A DNA stretch of 64,000 nucleotides from Pigmentiphaga daeguensis (GTDB taxonomy: Bacteria > Pseudomonadota > Gammaproteobacteria > Burkholderiales > Burkholderiaceae_B), in NCBI RefSeq assembly GCF_039523035.1, contig NZ_BAAAEN010000007.1, forward strand, positions 153,570 through 217,569. Reading direction: 5' to 3'. Numbering within the stretch: the stretch's first letter is position 1; every line of letters starts with the position of its first letter. The position numbers were made by a program, and so were the translations under genes. Under the pieces are notes generated by a model. The model saw nothing but the letters and a program-made list of their open reading frames with translations, had not been told where the DNA came from and made no database searches. Of this stretch, positions 16,325 through 25,128 are shown one piece after another.

Positions 16325-17059
16325 ATGCGCCTGTCCGTCATCATCATCGCCCGCAACGAGGCCCGCAATCTGGCCGACTGCCTGGAATCGGTCCGCTTCG
16401 CCGACGAAATCGTCGTGGTCGACTCGGGCAGCACCGACGAGACGGTGGACATCGCGCGCAGCCTTGGCGCCCGGGTCGAGGTCACCTCGGACTGGCCGGG
16501 CTTCGGCCCGCAGAAGAACCGCGCGCTGGCCCTGGCCACCGGCGACTGGGTATTGTCGCTGGACGCCGACGAGCGGGTGACGCCCGAACTGGCCGCCGCC
16601 ATCGCCGACACCCTGCGCGCTCCGCGCCACGATGCGTACGACATGCCGCGGCTGTCCAGCTTCTGCGGCCGCTTCATCCGGCACAGCGGCTGGTGGCCCG
16701 ATCGCGTGCTGCGCCTGTTCCGGCGCGGCACGGCGCGCTTCAGCGACGACCTGGTGCACGAGAAGGTGGTCGCCGACGGCGAGGTGGGGCACCTGGCGCC
16801 GCATCTGCTGCACTACACCTATCCCGACCTGGACAGCGCCATCGCGAAGATGAACCGCTATTCCACCGACAGCGCGCAGGCTTTACACGCGCGCGGCCGG
16901 CGCGCCGGCATGGGCGCGGCGATCGGCCATGGCGCCTGGACCTTCGTGCGGCTGTACCTCTTCAAGCGCGGCTTCCTGGACGGCCGCCATGGGTTCCTGC
17001 TCGCGGCCACCGCGGCCGCCGGCAGTTTCTATCGCTACGCGAAGCTCAGCCTGAAGTAG
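16325..17059 (+). CDS. Family 2 glycosyltransferase, WaaE/KdtX-like
   Basis: 244-residue GT-A enzyme of the lipopolysaccharide-core glucosyltransferase group. N-terminus LSVIIIARNE, then DSGSTDE (33-39), DWPGFGPQKNRAL (56-68) and the metal-binding DAD at 80-82. The C-terminus has two amphipathic or membrane-facing stretches, fitting an inner-membrane surface enzyme. The ATG at 16325 matches the usual family start; one at 16292 would add 11 residues without a better ribosome site. Ends 27 bases before dinB on the same strand. Acceptor sugar unknown. Confidence 0.85.
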   Translation: MRLSVIIIARNEARNLADCLESVRFADEIVVVDSGSTDETVDIARSLGARVEVTSDWPGFGPQKNRALALATGDWVLSLDADERVTPELAAAIADTLRAPRHDAYDMPRLSSFCGRFIRHSGWWPDRVLRLFRRGTARFSDDLVHEKVVADGEVGHLAPHLLHYTYPDLDSAIAKMNRYSTDSAQALHARGRRAGMGAAIGHGAWTFVRLYLFKRGFLDGRHGFLLAATAAAGSFYRYAKLSLK

Positions 17060-17086
17060 GCGCGGAGGCAAAACCGGCGAGCGGCC

Positions 17087-18163
17087 ATGCGCAAGATCAT
17101 CCACTGCGATTGCGATTGCTTCTACGCGTCGATAGAAATGCGCGACGACCCCAGCCTGCGCGGCCGGCCGCTGGCCGTGGGCGGGCGCCCCGAGACCCGC
17201 GGCGTGGTGGCCACCTGCAACTACGAGGCGCGCAAGTACGGTATCCATTCCGCGATGTCGTCGGCACGCGCGGTACGGCTGTGCCCGGACCTGCTCATCA
17301 TTCCGCCCAGGATGGAGATGTATCGCGTGGCCTCGGCGCAGATCATGGACATCTACCGCGACTACACCGAACTGGTCGAGCCGCTGTCGCTGGACGAGGC
17401 CTACCTGGACGTGACCGGCAGCAACCGGCTGCGGGGCAGCGCCACGCTGATCGCCAGCGAGATCCGGCAACGCGTGGCGCAGACCGTCGGCATCACGGTC
17501 TCGGCGGGCGTCGCGCCCAGCAAGTTCGTGGCCAAGATCGCCAGCGACTGGAACAAGCCGGACGGTCTGTTCGTGGTACGCCCCCAGGACGTGGACGCCT
17601 TCGTGGCGGCCCTGCCCGTGTCCAAGCTGCACGGCGTGGGCAAGGTGACCGGCGCGCGGCTCAAGACGCTGGGCGTGGAAACCTGCGCCGACCTGAGAGC
17701 GTGGGAACACGACCGGCTGCGCGAGGAATTCGGCGCGTTCGGCGAACGCCTGTACGACCTGTGCCGCGGCATCGACCACCGCGAGGTCTCGCCCACCCGC
17801 GAGCGCAAGTCGGTAAGCGTGGAACAGACCTTCGTCACGGACCTGCACACCCTGGAGGCGTGCCAGGAACTCCTGCGCGAGATGCTGGACCAGCTCGACG
17901 CGCGCGTGCGCCGCGCCGACGCCCAGAACCACATCCAGAAGCTGTTCGTGAAGCTGCGCTTCTCGGACTTCAACCGCACCACCGCCGAGGGCGTGGGCGC
18001 GGCGCTGGACGAGGAACAGTTTCGCATCCTGCTGGCCACGGCCTTTCGCCGCAACCCCCGCGCCGTGCGGCTGATGGGACTGGGCGTGCGCCTGGGCACG
18101 CCCGGCGGACAGCTCGCGCTGTTCGGCGATCAGCCTACGGTTTCGGAACCCGACACCGTATAG
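17087..18163 (+). CDS. dinB: DNA polymerase IV (Y-family)
   Basis: 358 residues. Catalytic acidic residues are D8 (HCDCDCF) and D103-E104 (SLDEAYLDV). The palm, fingers, thumb (HGVGKVTGARL) and little-finger domains are complete. The C-terminus has a beta-clamp-binding QLALF about ten residues from the end. It performs error-prone bypass of damaged DNA. Residues 7 and 9 are Cys where many homologues have V and M, a harmless variant. The last 34 bases overlap the end of the convergent metal-chaperone gene. No SOS box was recognised upstream. Confidence 0.93.
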   Translation: MRKIIHCDCDCFYASIEMRDDPSLRGRPLAVGGRPETRGVVATCNYEARKYGIHSAMSSARAVRLCPDLLIIPPRMEMYRVASAQIMDIYRDYTELVEPLSLDEAYLDVTGSNRLRGSATLIASEIRQRVAQTVGITVSAGVAPSKFVAKIASDWNKPDGLFVVRPQDVDAFVAALPVSKLHGVGKVTGARLKTLGVETCADLRAWEHDRLREEFGAFGERLYDLCRGIDHREVSPTRERKSVSVEQTFVTDLHTLEACQELLREMLDQLDARVRRADAQNHIQKLFVKLRFSDFNRTTAEGVGAALDEEQFRILLATAFRRNPRAVRLMGLGVRLGTPGGQLALFGDQPTVSEPDTV

Positions 18164-18339
18164 CCGGCCTCTTCGATCAGCTTGGCGATGCGCGCGGCAT
18201 CGCCGGCCTGGTCGACGCGCACCTTCCCGGCACCCAGGTCGACCTCGACATGGGCCTGGGGATAGGCGGACTGCACCGCCTGGGTAACGGACTTGACGCA
18301 GTGTACGCAGCTCATTCCCTGCACCTGGAATTCAAACAT
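18130..18339 (-). CDS. Heavy-metal-binding (HMA) domain protein, CopZ-like
   Basis: 69-residue ferredoxin-like HMA protein with the metal motif GMSCVHC at 8-14 (C11, C14). Such proteins ferry Cu(I) or related ions to a P-type ATPase or regulator, neither of which lies nearby. The start at 18339 has AGGAG seven bases upstream. Its last 11 codons are encoded antisense to the end of dinB. Copper is the likeliest cargo; mercury or zinc cannot be excluded. Confidence 0.87.
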   Translation of the reverse strand: MFEFQVQGMSCVHCVKSVTQAVQSAYPQAHVEVDLGAGKVRVDQAGDAARIAKLIEEAGYTVSGSETVG

Positions 18340-18395
18340 GGCATGACTCCTTTCGTGATGGTGTAGCCAGTATTTCCCTTCCCACGATGGCAAGG

Positions 18396-19655
18396 TCAAG
18401 CGCCGTTGCGCCGCGCCAACCAACGGGCCGCGCCCAGCCCCGACCAACGGCCGCTGGCCAGGCAGGCCGTGAGCAGATAGCCCCCGGTGGGCGCCTCCCA
18501 GTCCAGCATTTCGCCGGCGCAGAAGACACCGGGCAGCGCACGCAGCATGCCGTGCTCGTCCATGCCTTCGAACGCCACGCCGCCCGCGCTGCTGATGGCC
18601 TCGTCGATCGGGCGCGGCGCGCGCAGCGTCAACGGCAGCGATTTCACCCAGGCGGCCAGCCGGACGGGATCCTGGAAATCGGCGGCCGGCACGATTTCGC
18701 GCAGCAGGCCCGCCTTCACGCCATCCACCTTGATGCGCGCGCGCAGATGGTTGGCCATGGACTTGCTGCCGCGCGGCCACGCCAGTTCCCGCGCGACGCG
18801 CTCGAGGCCAAGCCCGGGCGCCAGGTCCAGCCTCAGCTCGGCGCGGCCGTGCCGGGCAATGGCCTCTCGCAGGCGGGCGGACGCGGCGTAGATGAGGCTG
18901 CCTTCGACGCCATAGTCGGACACGACGAACTCGCCGCTTCGGCACCAGTCGCCCTGGTCATCGGACATGGAGAGCGTGACGGCGCGCACGGGCTGCCCAG
19001 CGTAGCGCTCGCGCAAGTGCGGGCTCCAATCGATCTCGAAACCGCAGTTGGCCGGCACCAGCGGCTCGACGCGCACGCCGCGCCCGGCCAGCCACGGCAC
19101 CCAGGCCGCATCCGAGCCCAGCCTCGGCCAACTGGCCCCGCCCAGGGCCAGCACCACCGCGTCATGGCGATGGGCCGTGCGGCCACCGGGCGTATCGAAG
19201 GCCAGCGCGCCGTCCGCCTCCCATCCCAGCCACCGATGCCGCATGTGCAGGCGCACGCCCCGTTCCCGCAGGCGATGCAGCCACGCGCGCAACAGCGGCG
19301 CGGCCTTCATCTCTTTCGGAAAGACCCTGCCCGAGGATCCGACGAACGTATCTATGCCCAGGCCTTCGGTCCAATCGCGTACGGCCTGGGCGCCGAACGC
19401 CTCGAGCATGGGAGCTAGCACGCGGGCCCGGTCGCCGTAGCGGGACAGGAACGCCGCGTGGGGTTCGGAATGGGTGATGTTCAGGCCGCCTATGCCGGCC
19501 AGCAGGAACTTGCGGCCCGCCGACGGCATGGCGTCGTAGACGTCCACGGCGATGCCGGCCCCGGCCAGCACCTCGGCCGCCATCAGGCCGGCGGGCCCGG
19601 CCCCCACCACCGCGGCGCGGGCAGACACGGTCAATGGCGCCGCCATGCCCGGCAT
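18396..19655 (-). CDS. FAD-dependent flavoprotein of the HI0933/BaiN-like (TIGR03862) family
   Basis: 419 residues. Rossmann FAD motif GAGPAGLMA at 18-26, GRKFLLAGIGGLNIT near 47-61, and the C-terminal GEMLDWEAPTGGYLL that closes the FAD site. Members are often annotated as NAD(P)/FAD-dependent oxidoreductases; a general physiological role is not established. It starts ten bases after the IclR gene stops, so it may be co-transcribed with it. The ATG at 19655 or one three codons later may be used. Confidence 0.85.
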   Translation of the reverse strand: MPGMAAPLTVSARAAVVGAGPAGLMAAEVLAGAGIAVDVYDAMPSAGRKFLLAGIGGLNITHSEPHAAFLSRYGDRARVLAPMLEAFGAQAVRDWTEGLGIDTFVGSSGRVFPKEMKAAPLLRAWLHRLRERGVRLHMRHRWLGWEADGALAFDTPGGRTAHRHDAVVLALGGASWPRLGSDAAWVPWLAGRGVRVEPLVPANCGFEIDWSPHLRERYAGQPVRAVTLSMSDDQGDWCRSGEFVVSDYGVEGSLIYAASARLREAIARHGRAELRLDLAPGLGLERVARELAWPRGSKSMANHLRARIKVDGVKAGLLREIVPAADFQDPVRLAAWVKSLPLTLRAPRPIDEAISSAGGVAFEGMDEHGMLRALPGVFCAGEMLDWEAPTGGYLLTACLASGRWSGLGAARWLARRNGA

Positions 19656-19665
19656 TCCGCCCCGG

Positions 19666-20496
19666 TCACAGGTTGGCGACCCGGCCCATGGCCTGCATTT
19701 TCTCGGGCGAATAATTCAGGAGGCGCGACAACTCCATGGCGGTGCTGCGCACCCGCGCCACCAGGTCGTCGATGCGCTCGGGCTCGAAGCGCGACGAGGG
19801 AATCGTTGCCCCGAGCGCGGCGACGATGCGGCCGGTGGCGTCGCGCACCGGCGCGGCGATCGTCGAGACCCGGGCCTCGAAGAAGGCCTCCTGCAGGACA
19901 TAGCCGCGCTGGCGATCCTTCTGCACCAGCTCGTAGAGTTCCATCACGGTCGTGGGCGTGCTGGAGGAATAGCTTTCCAGGTGCTTCTCGGGAAACAGCT
20001 CGCGCAGTTCGTCCAGCGTGAGGTCTTCCAGCAGGACGCGGCCCAGCACCGTGGCATGCGCCGGCAGCCGCGTGCCGACGTGGACCGAACTGGTGAAGGG
20101 CGTGGGCGCCGACGACTTGGCGACATAGACGATGGAGCGGCCGTCGCGCACGACCAGGTTGCACGAGAATCCGATCTCGCCGCGCAGGCGCTCCAGCAGC
20201 GGCGCCCCCAGCTCGGTCAATTCGAGCGAGGCCAGGTATTCGAAGCCCAGGCGCAGCACCGCCAGCCCGAGCCGGTAATCGTGCCCGCCCTCGGCGCGCT
20301 GGACGAAGCCCATGGATTCCAGGGTCATCAGCAACCGAAAGACCGTGGACCGCGGCAGGCTGAGGCGGCGCGCCAGCTCGGGCGCCGACAGCTTGCGGTC
20401 GACATGGCTGAATTGTCCCAGCAGCAACAGGCCGCGCTCCAGCGCCGGAACCAGATACTTGTCCTGCGCGACCTCCGAAATGTTCCCTTTGCTCAT
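19666..20496 (-). CDS. IclR-family transcriptional regulator (paralogue of the one at 11313-12155)
   Basis: 276 residues: N-terminal winged helix-turn-helix (APELARRLSLPRSTVFRLL) and C-terminal effector domain. Similarity to the other IclR protein in this window runs through the whole length, including the DNA-recognition helix, so both may read similar operators. It lies 83 bases downstream of the SDR of the ABC operon, on the same strand. The ATG at 20496 was chosen because the family N-terminus begins there. Likely controls the ABC operon, the catabolic operon, or both. Confidence 0.9.
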   Translation of the reverse strand: MSKGNISEVAQDKYLVPALERGLLLLGQFSHVDRKLSAPELARRLSLPRSTVFRLLMTLESMGFVQRAEGGHDYRLGLAVLRLGFEYLASLELTELGAPLLERLRGEIGFSCNLVVRDGRSIVYVAKSSAPTPFTSSVHVGTRLPAHATVLGRVLLEDLTLDELRELFPEKHLESYSSSTPTTVMELYELVQKDRQRGYVLQEAFFEARVSTIAAPVRDATGRIVAALGATIPSSRFEPERIDDLVARVRSTAMELSRLLNYSPEKMQAMGRVANL

Positions 20497-20579
20497 GGTG
20501 TGACCGACTGTCTGTATGGCTCGCGGACGGAATGATACCGGTCCCGACAAGCGGCGCCGGCCACACCGCTGGCCTTTTT

Positions 20580-21362
20580 TCAATTCATCACGAATCCACC
20601 GTTGACCGGAAGCAGTTGTCCAGTCACGAAGCGCGCGAGGTCGGACAGGGCGAAAAGGACCGAACCGCTCACGTCCTCGGGCACCTGCTCGCGGCTGATC
20701 GCGCGCTGGTCATGGTAGAGCCGGTGCCGGGCCTCGGGCACGTACTCCGTCGCCTCGACCAGGGTCAGTCCGGGCGCGATGGCGTTGACGGTGATGTCGT
20801 CGGCGCCGAACTCGCGCGCCAGCGACCGCGTCATCGCCGTGACCGCGCCCTTGCTGGCGACGTAGGCCAGCAGGTTGGGCGCGCCCCACAGCGCGGTGTC
20901 GGACGCCAGGTTGACGATGGCGCCGCGCCCCGACGCCTTCAGCGCCGCATGGCAGGCGACGGACATCAGCCAGGTGCCGCGCACGTTGACCTGCATGACC
21001 TTGTCCCACACCTCGACATCGAGCTGGTGCGCGGTGCGCCCGCCCGAGTTGGTGATGGCAGCGTTGTTCACCAGCCCGTCCAGCCCGCCCAGCAGTTCGA
21101 CGGCGCGCGCCGCGCACCGCTCGACGGACGCCTTGTCGCCCAGGTCGACCTCGATGCCGTGCACCGGGAAACCGCGCGCCTGCAGCGACTCCACCGCCTG
21201 CTTCAGCGTGTCGGCCAGGATGTCCGCCATGGCCACCTGCGCGCCGGCCTGGCACAACGCCACCGCGAACTCGTAGCCCAGCCCGCGCGCCGCGCCCGTC
21301 ACCAGGACGCGGCGGCCCCGCAGAAGATTACCGATAGTGCTTGAATCCAACTTTGCTCCCAT
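20580..21362 (-). CDS. SDR-family oxidoreductase, canonical active site
   Basis: 260 residues with a complete short-chain dehydrogenase site: TGAARGLG at 22-29, NNAA at 99-102, S154, Y167 and K171. Works on an alcohol or carbonyl with NAD(P)(H). It starts nine bases after the ABC permease gene, so it is the last enzyme of that operon and may act on the imported compound, in contrast with the catalytically altered SDR at 10516-11313. Substrate unknown. Confidence 0.88.
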   Translation of the reverse strand: MGAKLDSSTIGNLLRGRRVLVTGAARGLGYEFAVALCQAGAQVAMADILADTLKQAVESLQARGFPVHGIEVDLGDKASVERCAARAVELLGGLDGLVNNAAITNSGGRTAHQLDVEVWDKVMQVNVRGTWLMSVACHAALKASGRGAIVNLASDTALWGAPNLLAYVASKGAVTAMTRSLAREFGADDITVNAIAPGLTLVEATEYVPEARHRLYHDQRAISREQVPEDVSGSVLFALSDLARFVTGQLLPVNGGFVMN

Positions 21363-21371
21363 TACCCGCGC

Positions 21372-22220
21372 TCAGACCGTGGTGGTGGCCGCGCGCGGCA
21401 GATAGTGAAGTACCCGCTTCTCGGCCCAGACGACGCCCGCGTAGGCGACGATGCCGATCAGCGTGAGCACCGCGATCGTGACGAACACGGCCGAAGTGTT
21501 GCCCTGCCCCTCGCCGTCGACCAGCAGGAAGCCCAGGCCCAGATTGCCCCCGACCAGTTCGCCCACGGTCACGCCGATGACGGCCAGCGTCGAGGCGATG
21601 CGCAGTCCCGAGAACAGCGCCGGCAGCGCCGACGGGAACTCGACCAGGCGGAAGATCTGCCAACGGCTGGCATTGAGCGTGCGGACCAGGTTGACCATGT
21701 CGGGATCCACGGTGCGCACGGCCGACAGCACGTTGATCATGACCGGGAAGAACACGATCAGGATCGCCACCAGGATCTTCGGATAGATGGTATAGCCCAG
21801 CCACATCACGAACAGCGGCGCGAACGCCACCTTGGGCGCGATCTGCAGCGCCAGGATGTACGGCGACAGGATCGATTCCGTGGTGGGCGACAGGCCCAGC
21901 ACCACGCCCACCACCAGGCCCAGCAGGGCGCCCAGGATGAAGCCGACGATCACCTCGAACGCGGTGATGCCGCTGTGCATGAGCAGCTCGCTGTTCTGCC
22001 ACATGTGGCCGAACTCCTGGACGACCCGGCTGAAGCGGGGCAGGATGAATTCCGGCATGTTGAGCAGGCCGGGGCCCCATTCCCAGGCGGCCAGGAACAC
22101 CAGCAGGACCAGCACGCTGCCGCTGGCCGTGGCGACCTTGCCCGAGAAGAACGGCCGGGCCGCCGGCTTGGCGGCGCCCGCCACGGCGGGCGCGTTTTCA
22201 TTGGATACGGATACAGACAT
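21372..22220 (-). CDS. ABC transporter permease (SsuC/TauC/ThiX type)
   Basis: 282 residues, about six membrane helices after a 35-residue cytoplasmic tail. The ATPase-contact loop lies around ALPALFSGLRIASTLAVIG. The type is the taurine/sulfonate/nitrate/pyrimidine-precursor uptake class, which also includes importers of aromatic acids such as phthalate. Its start overlaps the stop of the binding-protein gene (TAATG). It forms an importer with the two genes upstream. Confidence 0.9.
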   Translation of the reverse strand: MSVSVSNENAPAVAGAAKPAARPFFSGKVATASGSVLVLLVFLAAWEWGPGLLNMPEFILPRFSRVVQEFGHMWQNSELLMHSGITAFEVIVGFILGALLGLVVGVVLGLSPTTESILSPYILALQIAPKVAFAPLFVMWLGYTIYPKILVAILIVFFPVMINVLSAVRTVDPDMVNLVRTLNASRWQIFRLVEFPSALPALFSGLRIASTLAVIGVTVGELVGGNLGLGFLLVDGEGQGNTSAVFVTIAVLTLIGIVAYAGVVWAEKRVLHYLPRAATTTV

Positions 22221-23215
22221 TACCGCTCAACCCCGACGAACTGGTTCGTATAAAGATCGGTCAAGGGCGCGGCCTTGGACACGATGCCTTCCGACACGTA
22301 GAACTTCTGCACCTCCGCCAGGCGGGCGGTATCCATCTGGCCCAGCACCTTCTGGTCGGCGTACACGTACTTGTTGTACAGGCGCAGGATGCGCTCGAGC
22401 TTCTCTTCCTTGCCCTTGAAGGCCGGCGCGGCCTGCGCGTAGGTGGCGGCGGCGCTCTTGGGATCCTTCATCACGTCCTGCATGCCGCGCAGGGTCGCGC
22501 GCACCAGGCGCTTGATCAGGTCCGGATTCTTCTTGATCGTCTCGTCCGAGGCGATGATGGCCTGCGCCATGCTGTTGAAAGGCTTGTCGATCTTCAGGTA
22601 TTCGACGTTGCCGTTGGTGGCCTCGTCGGCATCGACCAGCCAGTCGGGCGTGGCGGCCATGCCCTCGGACTTGCCGGCGGCGAACAACTGCCAGACGCCG
22701 GCCGGGCCGGCTGCCTGGATGGACACATCGTTCTTGCTCAGGTTGTACTTCTTGAGCGTGCCCAGCAGCGCGTAGTAGGTCGTGTCGCTGTAAGAAATCA
22801 CGGTCAGGGTCTTGCCCTTGAGGTCGGCCACCGACTTGATCGGGCCGTCCTTCTTGACCGCCAGCGCCGACAGCGAACCGGCGCCAAGCACGGCGACGGC
22901 CTTCACCGGCACGCCGTTGGCGCGGACGATGATGGGCGTGTCGCCGATGGCGCCGCCGATCACGGCGTTGCCGGCGCCGATCTGCTTGGCGACGTCGACG
23001 CCGCCCTTGCCGAGCACGAAATTGACCTTGATGTTCTCATCGGCGTAGTAGCCGCGCTGCTGCGCGATCATCCACGGGGCGAAGGCCGGCAGCGTGGGCG
23101 GGGCGGGCAACAGATAGTTCACTTCCTCGGGCGCGGCGTGGACGGCGAAGGGCGACGCGGCAACCACGGCGACGGCGGCCAGTTTGAAGCTGAACGAGAC
23201 CAGAGCGTTTTTCAT
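22220..23215 (-). CDS. ABC transporter substrate-binding protein (NMT1/SsuA-like)
   Basis: 331 residues with a signal peptide (MKN, hydrophobic core, cut after AVHA near residue 28). The mature protein has the type II periplasmic binding fold of the SsuA/TauA/NMT1 group. It binds a small organic molecule in the periplasm and delivers it to the permease encoded next. No residue pattern clearly tells the ligand; operon context and the shared promoter with the aromatic cluster suggest an aromatic or sulfonated acid. Confidence 0.88.
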   Translation of the reverse strand: MKNALVSFSFKLAAVAVVAASPFAVHAAPEEVNYLLPAPPTLPAFAPWMIAQQRGYYADENIKVNFVLGKGGVDVAKQIGAGNAVIGGAIGDTPIIVRANGVPVKAVAVLGAGSLSALAVKKDGPIKSVADLKGKTLTVISYSDTTYYALLGTLKKYNLSKNDVSIQAAGPAGVWQLFAAGKSEGMAATPDWLVDADEATNGNVEYLKIDKPFNSMAQAIIASDETIKKNPDLIKRLVRATLRGMQDVMKDPKSAAATYAQAAPAFKGKEEKLERILRLYNKYVYADQKVLGQMDTARLAEVQKFYVSEGIVSKAAPLTDLYTNQFVGVER

Positions 23216-23277
23216 AGGGCTTCCTGTAAGAATGGGCGCCCACGGGCGCGACGTGCGAGATCGGGGGGACGGGCGGT

Positions 23278-24063
23278 TCAATGCAGTTCGGCGGTTTCCT
23301 TGCCCACTTTCAGCAGTTCCATCAACCGCCCCTGCAGCGGGCCGATTTCCGGCAGCTTGCGCCGCTCCAGCGGGTTGTCCCGCATGGGCAGGTCGACGAT
23401 GATTTCCTCGATGATGGTGCCGGGGCGCTCGCTCATCACCAGCAGGCGATCGGACAGCGCGATGGCCTCCACCAGGTCGTGGGTAATGAACAGCGCCGTC
23501 TTGCGTTTCTCGTACACCATCTTGGCCAGGTCCTGCTGCAGCACCATCTTGGTCTGCGCATCCAGCGCCGAGAAAGGTTCGTCCAGCAGCAGCACCTGCG
23601 GGTCGACGGCCAGCGTCCGGGCCAGGGCGGCGCGTTGGCGCATGCCGCCCGACAACTGGTAGGGGAAGTGTTCCTCGAATCCCTTCAGATGGCACTTGGC
23701 CAGCAGTTCGTCCGCGATCACCCTGCGCTCGCGGGCGGGGGCGCCGTCGATCTCCAGCCCCAGCTCGACGTTGGCCCGTATGGTGCGCCACGGCATCAGC
23801 AGGTCTTTCTGCAGCATGAACGCCACCTTGCGCACGGGCTTGGTGACGCGCTCGCCGCCCACGTAGACCTCGCCCTCGCTGGGCAGGTAAAGGCCCGCGC
23901 CCATGTTCAGCAACGTGCTCTTGCCGCAGCCGGACGGACCGATGATGGACACCACCTCGCCGCTGCGTATGCTGAGATTGACGTCCGTGACCGCGGTACG
24001 GGGCTGTCCCGTCTGGCGGTCCATGAAGCGCTTGCCAACCTTGCGGAACTCGATTTCATTCAT
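23278..24063 (-). CDS. ABC transporter ATP-binding protein (SsuB/TauB type)
   Basis: 261 residues. Walker A GPSGCGKST at 42-50, signature LSGGMRQR at 137-144, Walker B ending in DE at 161-162, and the switch histidine in ITHD. First gene of the four-gene importer operon (ATPase, binding protein, permease, SDR); a 62-base gap to the next gene is compatible with one transcript. The start lies about 130 bases from the operator-like module at 24190-24276. Confidence 0.92.
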   Translation of the reverse strand: MNEIEFRKVGKRFMDRQTGQPRTAVTDVNLSIRSGEVVSIIGPSGCGKSTLLNMGAGLYLPSEGEVYVGGERVTKPVRKVAFMLQKDLLMPWRTIRANVELGLEIDGAPARERRVIADELLAKCHLKGFEEHFPYQLSGGMRQRAALARTLAVDPQVLLLDEPFSALDAQTKMVLQQDLAKMVYEKRKTALFITHDLVEAIALSDRLLVMSERPGTIIEEIIVDLPMRDNPLERRKLPEIGPLQGRLMELLKVGKETAELH

Positions 24064-24189
24064 GTTGCGGGCCTGTAGGAACCGGGTCTCGATTCAGCGG
24101 CGAACGGGAACGGAACCGCCCCGCCCCCGCGGTTGCGGGGGGCCGGACACTGCGATAGTGTTATTCCATCGCTGGGCCGGCATCGTTCG

Positions 24190-24276
24190 TCGTCTTAAAT
24201 ACGAAACCTCATCTCATATACGGAACAGTGGCAAAAATATAGCGCCTCGATTTTGGAGGCGCGACTGGGGTAAACC
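24190..24276 (-). promoter_or_regulatory. Promoter/operator of the ABC importer operon (shared module, copy B)
   Basis: Minus-strand order: GGTTTACCC (24276-24268), 25 bases, CTATATTT (24242-24235), 6 bases, CTGTTCCGTATATG (24228-24215), 9 bases, TTCGTATTTAAGACGA (24205-24190). It matches copy A at 12203-12287 block for block. The rest of the 370-base gap 24064-24433 contains a short C-rich inverted segment near 24120-24140 and no gene that I can support. Confidence 0.6.
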
Positions 24277-24433
24277 ACTACCTAAGGCCTAGCAAACACC
24301 GGGCCAGGTCCAAGACCGGCCCCTGTACCGAGCAGGACGCGCCATGGCGGTGCGGCCTTGCACCATCCATGGTCAGAGAAACAGTGGGGGCGCACCCGTC
24401 CGGTGCGCGGCCATGGCGGACCGGCCGACCCGG

Positions 24434-24979
24434 TCAGCGGATCAGTTCGAGGAATTCGGCGCGCGTCGAGGGGTTTTCGCGGAATGCGCCCAGCATGACC
24501 GAACTGACCATGGAAGAGTTCTGCTTCTCGACGCCACGCATCATCATGCACATGTGCTGGGCCTCGATGACCACGGCCACGCCCAGGGCATCGGTCACCT
24601 GCTGGACGGCCTCGGCGATCTGCAGACACAGATTTTCCTGAATCTGGAGGCGGCGGGCGTACATGTCGACGATGCGCGCGACCTTGGATAGCCCCAGCAC
24701 CTTGCCGTTGGGCAGGTAGGCCACGTGGGCCTTGCCGATGAAGGGCAGCAAGTGGTGCTCGCACAGGGAATACAGTTCGATGTTCTTGACCAGCACCATT
24801 TCATTGGTGTCGGACGAGAACAGGGCGCCGTTGACGATCTCGTCGAGGTTCTGCGTATATCCCTGGCACAGGTATTTCATGGCCTTGGCGGCGCGCTTGG
24901 GCGTATCGCGCAGGCCCTCCCGGCGCGGATCCTCGCCGAGCTGTTCGAGTATGGACGTGTAGTGCTGTTCGAGCGACAT
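24434..24979 (-). CDS. folE: GTP cyclohydrolase I
   Basis: 181 residues, single-domain type IA enzyme that turns GTP into 7,8-dihydroneopterin triphosphate for folate (and queuosine) synthesis. Zinc ligands are C73, H76 (SLCEHHLLPF) and C144 (QHMCMMMRG). It also carries GKVLGLSKVARIVD, part of the GTP site. Shorter at the N-terminus than E. coli FolE, as is usual for many proteobacterial forms. No riboswitch was seen upstream; about 150 bases separate it from murI. Confidence 0.95.
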   Translation of the reverse strand: MSLEQHYTSILEQLGEDPRREGLRDTPKRAAKAMKYLCQGYTQNLDEIVNGALFSSDTNEMVLVKNIELYSLCEHHLLPFIGKAHVAYLPNGKVLGLSKVARIVDMYARRLQIQENLCLQIAEAVQQVTDALGVAVVIEAQHMCMMMRGVEKQNSSMVSSVMLGAFRENPSTRAEFLELIR

Positions 24980-25128
24980 GAAGGTTCCCGAGGTATCCGT
25001 GAAGACGGCGGCGCTGGGACCGGCCGGGCGCGGCGCGAAGGCCCGCGGAAGGCGTGAGGATACCCCATCGCCTGCGACGGAGCCGGAAAGGCCCTACCCC
25101 GCTCCCGAGTCGGGGCCGCCGTGCGGTC

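Noticed and set aside
20559..20580. GGCCA-CACCGC-TGGCC followed by six T on the plus strand
   Set aside because: Looks like a terminator, but no plus-strand gene precedes it and the minus-strand operon has no T-run on its side, so it may be chance next to the SDR stop.
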